Below, piece by piece: positions 1-8,431 of a stretch of 64,000 nt of DNA; position 1 is the stretch's first letter; every line of letters begins with the position of its first letter. This stretch comes from JAVVSK01 sp036654235. GTDB taxonomy: Bacteria > Bacillota > Clostridia > Christensenellales > CAG-138. A program made the position numbers and the translations under genes. A model generated the notes under the pieces. That model did not search any database. It saw only the letters and a program-made list of their open reading frames with translations, and was not told the DNA's origin. Location: contig JAVVSK010000006.1 in NCBI GenBank assembly GCA_036654235.1, forward strand, positions 1 to 64,000, in the 5' to 3' direction.

Positions 1-2
1 TG

Positions 3-410
3 TCGATGGGTGAAAAGAACCGCGCAACATGCTTAAAACTCAGGCTGGTTGAGGATTTTAAGGGGAAGACCTTCGGAGAGTTTGCGAACGGATGTATAGC
101 TCGGGGAAGCGATATTCGGACAGACGTTTTAAGATCGTATCGAAAAACGCTGACGAAGAAGCATCTGAGTCGTTTTTACGTAACGGCTGCGGATAAAGAG
201 ACGAAGAAATGGCTGAATATAATCGTAAATAACGCAAAAGCGCTGATAGTAAGCACGTTTCATGGTCTTGATAAAAAGCATTTACAGGCGTATTTCAACG
301 AATTTTGTTATCGTTTTAATTTAAGGCATTCGGAGATTCCGATTTTCGATTATGTAACCCGGTCGACGATGCGCGCGAAGCCATTTCCGTTTACTGAGTT
401 AACGGAATAA
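3..410 (+). CDS. IS1595-family (ISXO2-like) transposase, 3' part only
   Basis: This is the C-terminal end of a DDE-type transposase, and the frame is open through the left edge, so the true start is outside the window. The visible 135 or so residues contain the hallmark end of the ISXO2-like domain: an NNAKA...FHGLDKKHLQ stretch (around residues 75-92), then YFNEFCYRFNLR, which carries the late conserved Glu. The family catalyses cut-and-paste movement of IS1595-type elements. The first Asp residues of the active site are not visible. It ends at a TAA about 50 bases before the convergent ygiQ-like gene. I cannot identify the right terminal inverted repeat. A GATGCGCATC palindrome lies at 420-429, but nothing ties it to the element. 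Confidence 0.82.
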   Translation, partial: SMGEKNRATCLKLRLVEDFKGKTFGEFANGCIARGSDIRTDVLRSYRKTLTKKHLSRFYVTAADKETKKWLNIIVNNAKALIVSTFHGLDKKHLQAYFNEFCYRFNLRHSEIPIFDYVTRSTMRAKPFPFTELTE

Positions 411-461
411 TATAAATCTGATGCGCATCATACTTCCTGATTTTTCATATCCCCAAAAGTA

Positions 462-2261
462 TTATCTTTCTCGTTTTCGTGGTCTTACGAGAGCTTTCTT
501 TGAAAATCCTATTAAATCCTCACGGGATGCCTTATGAAGAGCCTCTCGGACGAGATCTTCGTTTTCTTTAAGGTAATACTGAATAAGAGCGCGTTGCATA
601 GCTTTTTCATGCGGGCTTTTAGGAACATATACGATTTCGTTGTTGCGGGGGTCAAATCCGGTATAGTACATACAAGTGGATAGGGTAAAAGGAGTGGGAT
701 AAAAGTCTTGAACTTGTTCAGGTTTTAGCCCGCTATCGCGAATAAATTCAGCTAAGAGTATAGCCGAATTCAAATCGCTCCCCGGATGCGAGGACATGAA
801 ATACGGCACTAAAAACTGATTTTTTTTCATATTGTCGTTAATTTGAAAATATTTTTTTACAAATTGCATGAATAATTCTGAGGATGGTTTTCCCATGAGC
901 TTTAAAACGCGGTCGTCAACATGTTCCGGAGCGACCTTTAGCTGACCGCTGATATGGTTTTTTATAAGTTCGCGTAAAAATGCATCGTTTTTATCGTACA
1001 TAACATAGTCGTATCGAACGCCGGATCGAACAAATACGCGTTTTATTCCCTCAATTCGCGAAAGTTTTTTTAAAAGCTCAGTATAATCCTCATGATTTAC
1101 GATAACATTAGGACACTTTTTATACGATAGGCATTGTCTGGTCTTACAAGTACCGCTTTCGAGTTGCTTTTTACAGGCAGGGAAACGGAAATTGGCAGTA
1201 GGACCTCCAACATCATGGATATAACCTTTAAAATTAGGAAGATTAGTCATTTTTATCGCTTCGTCGATTAAGGATTGATGGCTTCGAGACTGAATGATAC
1301 GCCCCTGATGAAATGTTAAGGCGCAAAAAGAACATGCGCCGAAACAGCCACGGCAGGAAGTTAGGGAAAACTCAACCTCGGAGAGTGCCGGTATCTCTTC
1401 TTTATAGCTAGGATGCGGTCGACGCATATAAGGAAGTTCATAAACATGGTCAAGTTCACTTTTAGTAAGCGGCATTGCGGGAGGATTAACGATGACAAAG
1501 CGATCTCCGTGCCTTTGAACAATGCGCCTCCCGCGTATAGGATCCTGCTCCTCATATTCTTTTAAAAATGTGTCTGAATACGCGCGTTTATCAGCCTTTA
1601 CCTCCTCAAAAGCATTGATTTCATCGTAGTCATAGACTAAGTCCAAAGAATCGGCGATAAAAGACGTACCATTAATATACGTAATGTCGTGAATATCAAG
1701 ACCGGATTCGAGAGCCTCGGCAATATCTATTATCTGACGCTCACCCATTCCATAGACTAAAATATCGGCGCCGCTGTCGAATAAAACGCTACGTCTAACA
1801 GCGTCATCCCAATAATCATAATGCGCAAAACGCCTTAAACTGGCTTCAATTCCACCAATTATTATAGGAACACCGGGAAACGCCTCTCTAATTCTGTTTG
1901 AATATGCTATAACGGCGCGATTAGGGCGAAGATTCGTCCGTCCGCCGGGCGAATAAGAATCCTTGCTTCTCCTTTTTTTTGCGACGGTATAGTGATTGAC
2001 CATAGAATCCATATTGCCTGAAGTAACCAAAAAAGCAAGCTTGGGCGCACCAAAAGTTTTAAATGCCTCCGCACTTTTAAAGTCGGGCTGAGCTATTATG
2101 CCGATAGTATAGCCGTTATCCGCTATGACGCGTGAAATTATCGCGGGACCAAAAGAAGGATGATCTATATAAGCGTCTCCGCTGACAAGTATAAAATCAA
2201 ATTTTTCTATCCCAAGTTCACGCATTTCCGTAAGCGTCATAGGAATAAAAGCGCCGTCCAT
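462..2261 (-). CDS. YgiQ family radical SAM protein
   Basis: A 599-residue protein of the YgiQ (UPF0313) family. These have an N-terminal B12-binding-like Rossmann region followed by a radical SAM core; their substrate is unknown. The cluster motif C-FGA-C-SF-C is visible at about residues 307-314, and typical family blocks such as VSGDAYIDHPSFG near the N terminus and VAPEHVDDRVLKLMGKP further on are intact. Length matches the family. The ATG start shares one base with the stop of the upstream HAD gene (TAATG), and an AGGTG lies seven bases before it, so the two genes are translationally linked. The C-terminal tail is basic (RPRKRER). Assignment to the family is firm; biochemical function is open. 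Confidence 0.93.
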   Translation of the reverse strand: MDGAFIPMTLTEMRELGIEKFDFILVSGDAYIDHPSFGPAIISRVIADNGYTIGIIAQPDFKSAEAFKTFGAPKLAFLVTSGNMDSMVNHYTVAKKRRSKDSYSPGGRTNLRPNRAVIAYSNRIREAFPGVPIIIGGIEASLRRFAHYDYWDDAVRRSVLFDSGADILVYGMGERQIIDIAEALESGLDIHDITYINGTSFIADSLDLVYDYDEINAFEEVKADKRAYSDTFLKEYEEQDPIRGRRIVQRHGDRFVIVNPPAMPLTKSELDHVYELPYMRRPHPSYKEEIPALSEVEFSLTSCRGCFGACSFCALTFHQGRIIQSRSHQSLIDEAIKMTNLPNFKGYIHDVGGPTANFRFPACKKQLESGTCKTRQCLSYKKCPNVIVNHEDYTELLKKLSRIEGIKRVFVRSGVRYDYVMYDKNDAFLRELIKNHISGQLKVAPEHVDDRVLKLMGKPSSELFMQFVKKYFQINDNMKKNQFLVPYFMSSHPGSDLNSAILLAEFIRDSGLKPEQVQDFYPTPFTLSTCMYYTGFDPRNNEIVYVPKSPHEKAMQRALIQYYLKENEDLVREALHKASREDLIGFSKKALVRPRKRER

Positions 2262-3061
2262 TAGGCTTCACCTAATATTCTTTCAATAAATTCAGCGACT
2301 GCACCTTCTTCGCAGGTAGCGAGAGAAACGAAGTCTACCGTCTTAATTATTTCGGGCTTCGCATCCGCAGGAGCCCCGGAAAAACCTACCATATTAAGCA
2401 TTTCCAAATCGAGGGTATTATCGCCCATGGCGGCTACCCCGTCCATTGTAAGTCCATACATGTTGGCTAAATATTCAAGCGCCGCACCTTTATTTGCATC
2501 TATATGATTGAGTTCTATAAATCCGGGAACGGAACCGGATACCTTCAGGCGTCCCTCAAAATGTTTTGTTATGAGCTTCATATAATAATCGGTATATTCA
2601 GGTGCATAGATAAGCATCTTAGGAACGTTTTCCCAGACTTTTTTTCGGATATCCGGATCTATCGTGTACGGGATGTTTAAAAATTTTGCGTATTTTGGGG
2701 CGTAAGCCGAGTCTTTTTCGCAAACCACTCCGTCACCCTGATATAAGTGTGCATGGAGATTTAAACTGTTTGCGAGATCGAGGATCTCTATTACGAGTTC
2801 GGGAGCTACGGCGGTAGCAAGGATACATTCGCCGGTCTTAGGATCCATTATTATTGCACCACCATAGTTTATAATTGGTAGAAAGAGATTGAGCTGTTCA
2901 AAAATCGGCTTTGAAGCTAAAAAGCCGCGTCCCGTCGCAAGGGTAACGAGATAACCGATTTTTTTCGCGCGTTCAATAGCGCGTATATTTCTCTCGGGTA
3001 TAACGCGGGTTCGCGGAAGGAGTGTATCGTCTATATCGAAAGCCAAAAGCTTATATCTCAA
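2261..3061 (-). CDS. Cof-type HAD-IIB family hydrolase
   Basis: A 266-residue haloacid dehalogenase superfamily phosphatase of the Cof/IIB subgroup, which usually acts on sugar phosphates, nucleotides or flavin phosphates. Motif I is AFDIDDTLL (residues 7-15, nucleophile Asp9 and Asp11), motif II is the Thr in TLATGRG (residues 40-46), and motif IV is GDNTLDLEML near residue 218. The IIB-type cap lies between motifs II and III. The gene starts with TTG, seven to eight bases after a clear GGAGG. A TATAAT in a GGTATAATC context sits about 40 bases upstream on the minus strand, but I see no convincing -35. It overlaps the ygiQ-like gene by one base, forming a two-gene operon. The substrate cannot be deduced. 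Confidence 0.9.
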   Translation of the reverse strand: MRYKLLAFDIDDTLLPRTRVIPERNIRAIERAKKIGYLVTLATGRGFLASKPIFEQLNLFLPIINYGGAIIMDPKTGECILATAVAPELVIEILDLANSLNLHAHLYQGDGVVCEKDSAYAPKYAKFLNIPYTIDPDIRKKVWENVPKMLIYAPEYTDYYMKLITKHFEGRLKVSGSVPGFIELNHIDANKGAALEYLANMYGLTMDGVAAMGDNTLDLEMLNMVGFSGAPADAKPEIIKTVDFVSLATCEEGAVAEFIERILGEA

Positions 3062-3109
3062 AATATTTCCTCCATAATAATAAAAGTCAATGTGTGATTA
3101 TACCAGAAA

Positions 3110-3139
3110 ACGCAAAAAAGCGCCACAGCGAGTGACGCT
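3110..3139 (-). terminator. Intrinsic terminator after the PepSY-like lipoprotein gene
   Basis: On the minus strand AGCGTCAC and GTGGCGCT pair (one G-U) around a five-base loop and are followed by six T. It lies just after the stop of the lipoprotein gene at 3160. Confidence 0.75.
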
Positions 3140-3159
3140 CAAATATGAGTGTGTTGAAT

Positions 3160-3615
3160 TTACTTAGCCTCGATAATTTCCTTCGCATCCATAGAAACGT
3201 AGACGGTTAGAGATTTTCCCTTATTGTCCAATACTACCTTATACATCTCTTTTTCTTTATACATCGCGTAGGTTACTGACTTTATTTTGGCATCTTTGTA
3301 CTTGTTATCAATTGCCTTTTTTACATTAGGGATGTCCGCTATGTTAACTTCCTTGCCCTCCTCAAAGGTGTTGCCTGCGTTTGATGCTGCCGGGCTTCCG
3401 CCGGGGTTTGTTGCAGGGCTTCCGCTAGGGGATGTTGAGCCGACGGGCGAAGCGCTCGGAGAAACCGGGATTGATACCGGCGGAACTGTTGTTGTTGGAT
3501 GCTGCGAAGCTGAGGCAATCGGACTTCCGGATGGTACTGGGGTCGGTTTAGAGCAGGCGACAAAACAGCTTGTAACTATCCCAAGTAAGACAATTACTAT
3601 TACGGCTTTTTTCAT
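3160..3615 (-). CDS. Lipoprotein with Pro/Ser/Thr linker and PepSY-like domain
   Basis: A 151-residue secreted lipoprotein. A lipobox (SCFVAC, about residues 17-22) predicts lipid attachment at Cys after a short hydrophobic signal. A low-complexity Pro/Ser/Gly/Thr linker (about residues 24-85) follows. The C-terminal 60 residues (VNIADIPNVKKAI ... VSMDAKEIIEAK) have the helix plus beta-strand pattern of a PepSY-type domain, including K-YKDAKIKSV and a terminal D-x-K-E-I-I. The start at 3615 is preferred over an upstream ATG because GGAGGAATATTATTA lies directly before it. It is divergent from the cohesin protein gene. PepSY domains occur in protease-associated and uncharacterised surface proteins, so the role here is unknown. 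The assignment of the C-terminal domain is by pattern only. Confidence 0.6.
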   Translation of the reverse strand: MKKAVIVIVLLGIVTSCFVACSKPTPVPSGSPIASASQHPTTTVPPVSIPVSPSASPVGSTSPSGSPATNPGGSPAASNAGNTFEEGKEVNIADIPNVKKAIDNKYKDAKIKSVTYAMYKEKEMYKVVLDNKGKSLTVYVSMDAKEIIEAK

Positions 3616-3788
3616 TAATAATATTCCTCCAAAATACTTTTGGGCCGCGAAAGCGGCTGTGCTCATATTATTACCCTACGGCGATGGTGTTATGCAGAAT
3701 ATAAAATTAATTTTTTTCAAAAGTTTTTTAATCGGTAGTTCGCATGCTCATATAATATTATAAAGCAAATGCCCGTAAAATATAGATT

Positions 3789-3802
3789 TCTCAAGCTTGA
3801 GA
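3789..3802. promoter_or_regulatory. 14-bp perfect palindrome in a divergent intergenic region
   Basis: TCTCAAGCTTGAGA is a perfect palindrome between the divergent lipoprotein and cohesin genes, about 57 bases upstream of the cohesin -35 box. It could be an operator. No regulator is identified. Confidence 0.3.
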
Positions 3803-3859
3803 GGAATCGGACAGAAAAATGTTAATAATTTATTAACACAAAACTTTGTCCGCAAACGC

Positions 3860-3888
3860 TTGACATATTGCTTTTCGTGCGGTACAAT
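3860..3888 (+). promoter_or_regulatory. SigA-type promoter of the cohesin gene
   Basis: TTGACA (3860-3865), a 17-base spacer, then TACAAT (3883-3888). The predicted 5' UTR contains a hairpin, TGTGCGA/TCGCACA (3902-3925), just before the AAGGAG ribosome binding site, which may stabilise the mRNA. Confidence 0.8.
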
Positions 3889-3951
3889 AACCACGAAACA
3901 ATGTGCGAGAAATAATCTTCGCACAAAAAACAAAAAGGAGAGAACACAAAA

Positions 3952-4737
3952 ATGAAGAAAACACTTGCATTAGCGATCGTTCTTGCTCTCGTATTTGCGC
4001 TTTGCGCTCCTGCGTTCGCAAGCGATCCAGTAGTTTTCACACTTGAGTCAACCTATGATGCTGCGAAGAGTATTCTCCAGCTGACAGTCAACGTAAGTGC
4101 CAACAGTGGCATACAGAGCGGTGTAGCAGAGCTCACCTATGACGCTAACAAACTTTCTATTACAGATAAGGGTGTCAAAAAGGGAGAACTCACTAGCGAT
4201 TTCATGAATACACCTAATACGACAGAACCGGGCAAAATCCTTTGTGCATTAGCCAACTCTTCACCTATCGATCCTGAACTTGGTGCTGGCTCTTTCTTGA
4301 TCTTCAACTTCACAGTTAAAGATGCTACCGGTGTTGCTGAATTCGTATTCCTTGCTAAAGAACTTATCGCGGAAGATACAAAAACTCACCTTGTAGGCGA
4401 GGGTCAGTCTTATACGCATTCTTATAGCTTTAGTGGAACAGAACCTACACCAGTACCCAGTGAGCCTCCTGTAACTGGCACACCGGCTCCTACTAACCCC
4501 CCTGTAACCGGTTCACCGAATCCCACTAACCCACCTGTAACCGGTTCACCGAATCCCACTAACCCACCTGTAACTGGTTCACCGATGCCTACTACTTCTA
4601 CAGTACCCGGCTCGCCGAATCCGTCTTCACCGCAGGTTGGTGATCTTTCTCTCGTAAGTGGCGGTATCGCGGCTCTCGTTGCTGGTTTGAGCGCTGCTGG
4701 TCTTGGCTTTGCTGCTTTCCGCAAGAAGGAAGACTAA
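3952..4737 (+). CDS. Surface protein with single cohesin domain and C-terminal membrane anchor
   Basis: A 261-residue exported protein. Residues 1-24 are a signal peptide (MKKTLALAIVLALVFALCAPAFA). Residues 25-160 look like a cohesin domain: beta-rich, with the typical LTYDANKLSI strand, a KGEL turn and a GAGSFLIFNFTV strand. Cohesins bind dockerin domains tightly through Ca-dependent contacts. A Pro/Thr-rich linker with an 11-residue repeat (NPPVTGSPNPT) spans about residues 163-226. The C terminus is PQVGD, a hydrophobic helix and RKKED, which resembles an LPXTG-type sorting tail with a degenerate motif, or a simple membrane anchor. Two dockerin-bearing proteins are encoded later in the window and are candidate partners. 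It has its own promoter and terminator, so it is monocistronic. Confidence 0.78.
   Translation: MKKTLALAIVLALVFALCAPAFASDPVVFTLESTYDAAKSILQLTVNVSANSGIQSGVAELTYDANKLSITDKGVKKGELTSDFMNTPNTTEPGKILCALANSSPIDPELGAGSFLIFNFTVKDATGVAEFVFLAKELIAEDTKTHLVGEGQSYTHSYSFSGTEPTPVPSEPPVTGTPAPTNPPVTGSPNPTNPPVTGSPNPTNPPVTGSPMPTTSTVPGSPNPSSPQVGDLSLVSGGIAALVAGLSAAGLGFAAFRKKED
4465..4596 (+). repeat. 33-bp tandem repeats encoding NPPVTGSPNPT
   Basis: About four copies of a 33-base unit inside the cohesin protein gene. Two central copies are nearly identical at the DNA level. They encode the Pro/Thr linker between the cohesin domain and the C-terminal anchor. Confidence 0.85.
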
Positions 4738-4787
4738 TCAAAATTGATTGAACTCGTTTAATACGATTTCATACCTATGATTAATCT

Positions 4788-4820
4788 GGCGCTCCGTCTT
4801 AATGACGGAGCGCCTTTTTT
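4788..4820 (+). terminator. Intrinsic terminator of the cohesin gene
   Basis: A perfect 11-bp stem, GGCGCTCCGTC/GACGGAGCGCC, with loop TTAAT, followed by six T. Confidence 0.92.
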
Positions 4821-5307
4821 GGATTATATTTATTGACTCCGGGTAATTATTTGCTGATGGTGATAATAAATTGAGCGCAATATAATTAGGTTGACGAAGA
4901 TGTCGTCCTAAAGTCAAAAAGCCTGATCTTTGCTCACGCCCCTGCATACCTTTGAGTCTGCGATATTTTTTATAAGACCGTATGCTGCTATTAAAATCAA
5001 GGCACACATTATGAATTAATGGAGCGCGGATTCTTTTCTGTATGCCGAAAAAGATCAAACATTTTCCAGCGTTTGAATAAAATAGGTTTGTAAATTCATA
5101 CAATTATTTGATTTTATTGTGTTTAAAGGGATATTAATAAATAAAAAGGATATTTTATTGCTATATTTCTTTGTATTTTACATACGATCTGACATAGCTA
5201 CGCCGAAAACAATCTCTGGAATAGAATTGTGAAAACAAATCTAAGTTTGTCGTATGGGGAATTATTTATTTAAAATATATCGAGAAGTTCAATAGGATGG
5301 AAACTTT
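4821..5307. other. Gene-poor AT-rich gap
   Basis: 487 bases between the cohesin terminator and the end of the ABC ATPase gene. A 121-codon minus-strand frame (4738-5103) runs through the cohesin terminator, has no Shine-Dalgarno sequence and matches no family I recognise. Residues around KYRRLKGMQGREQR have a faint transposase-like feel, but I cannot support a call. I see no RNA gene. Confidence 0.5.
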
Positions 5308-5871
5308 TTAAAGCTCTATAATTTGAGCTATATTACCTATAGCTTTTGCTTCCTCTATATTGTGAGTTACGGCGATGACGAGGGGAAAGTTATCCCCAAG
5401 ACGTTTCGCAATGCGCTTTAAAAGATCCGTGTCCAGTCCGGTAAAGGCCTCATCTAAAAGCAGAACGTCTCCGGAATAAGCGATAGCGCGAGCAATAGCA
5501 ACGCGCCTTTGCATTCCACCCGAAAGGTCGGATATAGTTGAAATATTTGCCTTATCTGAAAGCTCAACGATTTTAAGCGAAAGAGCGATGCGTTCACTTT
5601 CGTTTGTAACGAGGGCAATATTTTTATATGCGGAAAGCGCGTTTATAAGTCGGTTTTCCTGAAAAACCATAGAGAATCTAAGACGATCGCGTCCAACTAT
5701 TTCGCCGCATGTAATAGGTAGAAATCCGGCTATCGCCTTTAAAAGGGTCGACTTACCGCAGCCTGAGTTGCCAAGTATAGCGATAACGCCGCGCTCAGCG
5801 AGCGTAACCGAAAAATTTTGGATAGGCATAATATCTTTGCTATATCCACAGGTTACGTTATTTAACAGCAT
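5308..5871 (-). CDS. ABC transporter ATP-binding protein (nitrate/sulfonate/taurine type)
   Basis: The cytoplasmic ATPase of an importer, 187 residues. Walker A is GNSGCGKST (34-42), the Q-loop Gln is 71, the signature LSGGM is 116-120, Walker B VLLLDE is about 136-141, and the switch His is 170. All catalytic elements are present. At 187 residues it is clearly shorter than the usual 240-260 of this subfamily, lacking the C-terminal extension and ending straight after the H-loop and the last strand. It overlaps the permease gene by 14 bases and is the last gene of a four-gene operon headed by a Crp/Fnr regulator. The substrate is unknown. Confidence 0.9.
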   Translation of the reverse strand: MLLNNVTCGYSKDIMPIQNFSVTLAERGVIAILGNSGCGKSTLLKAIAGFLPITCGEIVGRDRLRFSMVFQENRLINALSAYKNIALVTNESERIALSLKIVELSDKANISTISDLSGGMQRRVAIARAIAYSGDVLLLDEAFTGLDTDLLKRIAKRLGDNFPLVIAVTHNIEEAKAIGNIAQIIEL

Positions 5872-6622
5872 TTTTTATCGCTCCTTTTTTACGCATGATT
5901 TTTTTAAGCAAGAATTCAAGCAATATAGAAAGAATTATAACGACGGCTGTCACCGCGAAAAGCTTATCCGTTTCAAGATAGATTTTACTTTCATATAGCG
6001 TTTTCCCGAGAGAAAATTGCGGCTGAGAAAGCACTTCGGCGGCGACACCGGATTTCCATGCAAACCCCAAAGCGGTTGTACAGGCAGAATAGAGGAGTGG
6101 TTTTATAGATGGTAGATATATATCTATGAGCTTTTTTTTACGCTTAACTTTAAAGAAATCTGCCATTTCTATTAAAAGTGGATCGGTAGAGATTATTCCC
6201 TCATGTACCGCCGACCAGATAAGGGGCGTTACCATTAAAAATGATATTAAGACGGGAACAAAGCCAACTGTTACCCAGAGGAGAACGAGTATGATAAATG
6301 ATGAAACGGGCGTAGATTTTATTATTCCAAGCATCGGACGAAGAAGAGTGTTAAAAAACGGATAAAATGCAGTAAGAATCCCTAAAGCAATTCCGACGAC
6401 AACGCCAAGAGAATATCCGGCAACAATTCGAAGAAGGGTAAATAAAATGCCCATTAAAAAGCTACTTTCGATTATTAAGTCAATGAGCGCATTTAGGGTA
6501 GCTAAGGGCGTTGGGAAAATAAGGTCGCGATTTATAAGCATGGCGACTGCCTGCCATAATAAAATGTAGAATGCAGTCGCCAAGATGGATTTTACTTTTT
6601 TGTTTTTTAATGTCTTTTTCAC
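5858..6622 (-). CDS. ABC transporter permease (BPD inner-membrane component)
   Basis: A 254-residue integral membrane permease with about six hydrophobic segments. The EAA-type cytoplasmic loop that docks with the ATPase is visible as DPLLIEMADFFKV...YLPSIKPLL (about residues 145-180). The protein belongs to the SsuC/TauC-like group of organic-ion importers. It starts with GTG, overlapping the substrate-binding protein stop (GTGA), which implies coupled translation. It overlaps the ATPase gene downstream. Nothing in the sequence gives the substrate. Confidence 0.9.
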   Translation of the reverse strand: MKKTLKNKKVKSILATAFYILLWQAVAMLINRDLIFPTPLATLNALIDLIIESSFLMGILFTLLRIVAGYSLGVVVGIALGILTAFYPFFNTLLRPMLGIIKSTPVSSFIILVLLWVTVGFVPVLISFLMVTPLIWSAVHEGIISTDPLLIEMADFFKVKRKKKLIDIYLPSIKPLLYSACTTALGFAWKSGVAAEVLSQPQFSLGKTLYESKIYLETDKLFAVTAVVIILSILLEFLLKKIMRKKGAIKNAVK

Positions 6623-7572
6623 TTCTGACCTATGTAATAGAAGTCGTCGGAAGGAAGCTTGCCACCGATGCTCTTAGGGTTTGCGTTAAATAATACGGTT
6701 AGCATATTCGCTGTTGCCAACTTCATAGAATCGCCGGTAATGCAAACTATATTGCAGTTCTTAACCGCCTTTTCGGCCAGGGCGGCACTTGCCATTATGC
6801 CGTATTTTTCTATCAGCGGCGCAATTTCGCTCGTATTATTATTTACTTGGTTCACGGATTCGGCATAGTCCTTTAAAAATATATCTACAACGTCCGTATG
6901 TTCAGTTAAATACTTTTTATTGATGACGATACAGGCCTGTACAAGTTCCGTATCTTCTATTTTATTCCATTCGGAGGTTAGATTGAGAGCGATACGAACG
7001 TCTTTATTTGTATTTAAAACGGACGTAACGTTCGGTTCGGGAAGCATTCCTAGTACGATATCGCCCGAACCAATTAATGTTGCCAGCTCACTGTGTTCTG
7101 TTTTATATTCGACAGTGCAATCAATATTGTTCTTTTCGAGAATATGGTTCAATATATATTCAGGGGTAGATGCCTGTCCGGTTGCATAAAGCGTTTTACC
7201 CGTAAGGTCGGTTATACTGTTTACCGTATTTCCGTTTTCGAGGACATATAATACGCCCAATGTATTCACGGCTATAATGATTGCGTCTCCCTCCATCTTA
7301 TTGTAAAGCACAGATGCGAGGTTTATTGGCATGGCGGCTATATCTACGCCGTTGGCAAACTTACCGGTTATTTCGTCAGGCGAGGAGACGAGAGTTATAT
7401 TGTAATTTTCATTTCCGTTTCCGTCCATAAGCCAAGCAAGACCGATACCCGTTGGACCTTTAAGGGCAAGAATGTTGACGCTTTCCTTTTCGCTCTTAGG
7501 AGAGCATCCGGCTATGAGCGTTGCAAAAATAGCTATTAAAAGCAGCATAGATAAAAATTTTCTGATTTTCAT
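6619..7572 (-). CDS. ABC transporter substrate-binding lipoprotein (SsuA/NMT1-like)
   Basis: A 317-residue lipoprotein. The signal peptide ends in a lipobox (LIAGC, Cys23). The mature part starts with the ALKGPTGIGLAWLM block common in NMT1/SsuA-like binding proteins, followed by two alpha/beta lobes. Related proteins bind sulfonates, pyrimidines or aromatic acids, so the ligand cannot be named. GAGGAA lies before the ATG. It is the second gene of the operon, 24 bases after the Crp/Fnr gene. The regulator probably senses a condition that calls for this import system. Confidence 0.87.
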   Translation of the reverse strand: MKIRKFLSMLLLIAIFATLIAGCSPKSEKESVNILALKGPTGIGLAWLMDGNGNENYNITLVSSPDEITGKFANGVDIAAMPINLASVLYNKMEGDAIIIAVNTLGVLYVLENGNTVNSITDLTGKTLYATGQASTPEYILNHILEKNNIDCTVEYKTEHSELATLIGSGDIVLGMLPEPNVTSVLNTNKDVRIALNLTSEWNKIEDTELVQACIVINKKYLTEHTDVVDIFLKDYAESVNQVNNNTSEIAPLIEKYGIMASAALAEKAVKNCNIVCITGDSMKLATANMLTVLFNANPKSIGGKLPSDDFYYIGQK

Positions 7573-7596
7573 TTTTTATTCCTCACTTTTGGTTTT

Positions 7597-8265
7597 TTAT
7601 ATATCCGCGCGCTCCCGCTCGGCATTCACATAAATATTTCTTCCCTCACGACTTATTATGCCCGATTGTTCCATATCTTCTAAAACGCGATAAAGGGAAG
7701 CACGACTTATCGATAAGGTTTTTGAAAGTGTAACCATACTCATATCAAGTTCAATAACGCCGTTTATTGCGTTTTTTAACAGATAGTTGAGGAGTTTTCC
7801 ATATACTCCGTTTTGGGCGAAGCCCTCCATTTTTTGAGAAAGAAACCTTATTCGTTCCGTAAGATAACTTAGATAGTCGTAAATCATATTTGGATATTTC
7901 GAAAACAAGGTTAAAAGTGTGCGCTCCTCTAACATTAAGACTTTTGAATCGAAAGCGGCGATACAATCGTTCGGGGCGGATTTATCTTTTGAAAACATAC
8001 ATGCGGCACCAATGATATTTCCGGGGTTAAGCTTAGTTACGGGGAAATTTAAGCCGCCATTTATAGGCTTATAGACGTTTATAGCGCCGGAAAGGACTAT
8101 GGCAAGCGATGAGCAGTTTTCTTTAAATGCAGTTAAAAACTCACCGCGTTTGAACGTTGCGACAGTAACCCCGTCCATACTTAAAATATCCGCTGTTTCT
8201 CCGATACTCAATGAATGGAACAAAAAAGTTCCCTTTAAAACATCGATATAATCGGCTACCAACAT
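7597..8265 (-). CDS. Crp/Fnr family transcriptional regulator
   Basis: A 222-residue regulator. An N-terminal cyclic-nucleotide-binding-like beta barrel (about residues 12-125) is followed by a dimerisation helix and a C-terminal winged helix (about 150-215) with recognition helix SISRASLYRVLEDM. There is no N-terminal Fnr-type Cys cluster. Crp-type phosphate-cassette residues are not obvious, so the effector is unknown. It is the first gene of an operon with an ABC importer. The promoter carries an inverted repeat (8285-8300) suited to autoregulation. Start: ATG with GGTGG upstream. Confidence 0.88.
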   Translation of the reverse strand: MLVADYIDVLKGTFLFHSLSIGETADILSMDGVTVATFKRGEFLTAFKENCSSLAIVLSGAINVYKPINGGLNFPVTKLNPGNIIGAACMFSKDKSAPNDCIAAFDSKVLMLEERTLLTLFSKYPNMIYDYLSYLTERIRFLSQKMEGFAQNGVYGKLLNYLLKNAINGVIELDMSMVTLSKTLSISRASLYRVLEDMEQSGIISREGRNIYVNAERERADI

Positions 8266-8284
8266 AAGTATCTACCACCGTTTC

Positions 8285-8300
8285 TGTATTATTTAATACA
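8285..8300 (-). promoter_or_regulatory. Candidate Crp/Fnr operator
   Basis: TGTATT-N4-AATACA, a perfect 6-4-6 inverted repeat just downstream of the -10 box of the crp-like gene. Spacing and symmetry suit a Crp/Fnr dimer acting as repressor of its own operon. Confidence 0.45.
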
Positions 8301-8308
8301 ACTTTTTG

Positions 8309-8337
8309 ATAATAACATGGTTTCAAAAAAATGTAAA
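8309..8337 (-). promoter_or_regulatory. Promoter of the Crp/Fnr-ABC importer operon
   Basis: On the minus strand TTTACA, a 17-base spacer, then TATTAT. Confidence 0.65.
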
Positions 8338-8431
8338 GCCATATTATGGGAATTAACGTGATCAAAGGAGAAATAGAAGAAAAATGTTCATTGCTTTTTT
8401 ATGTTTGGGTCAATAAATATGAAATTGCTTT

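Noticed and set aside
420..429. GATGCGCATC palindrome as the end of the IS element
   Set aside because: A single 10-base palindrome without the matching left end cannot be called a terminal repeat.
3287..3763. 158-codon plus-strand frame
   Set aside because: It lies opposite the lipoprotein gene, which has a lipobox and a strong ribosome binding site. The plus frame is Gly/Pro-rich only as the complement of the Pro/Ser linker.
4738..5103. 121-codon minus-strand frame
   Set aside because: It runs through the perfect cohesin terminator, has no ribosome binding site, and shows no family motif.
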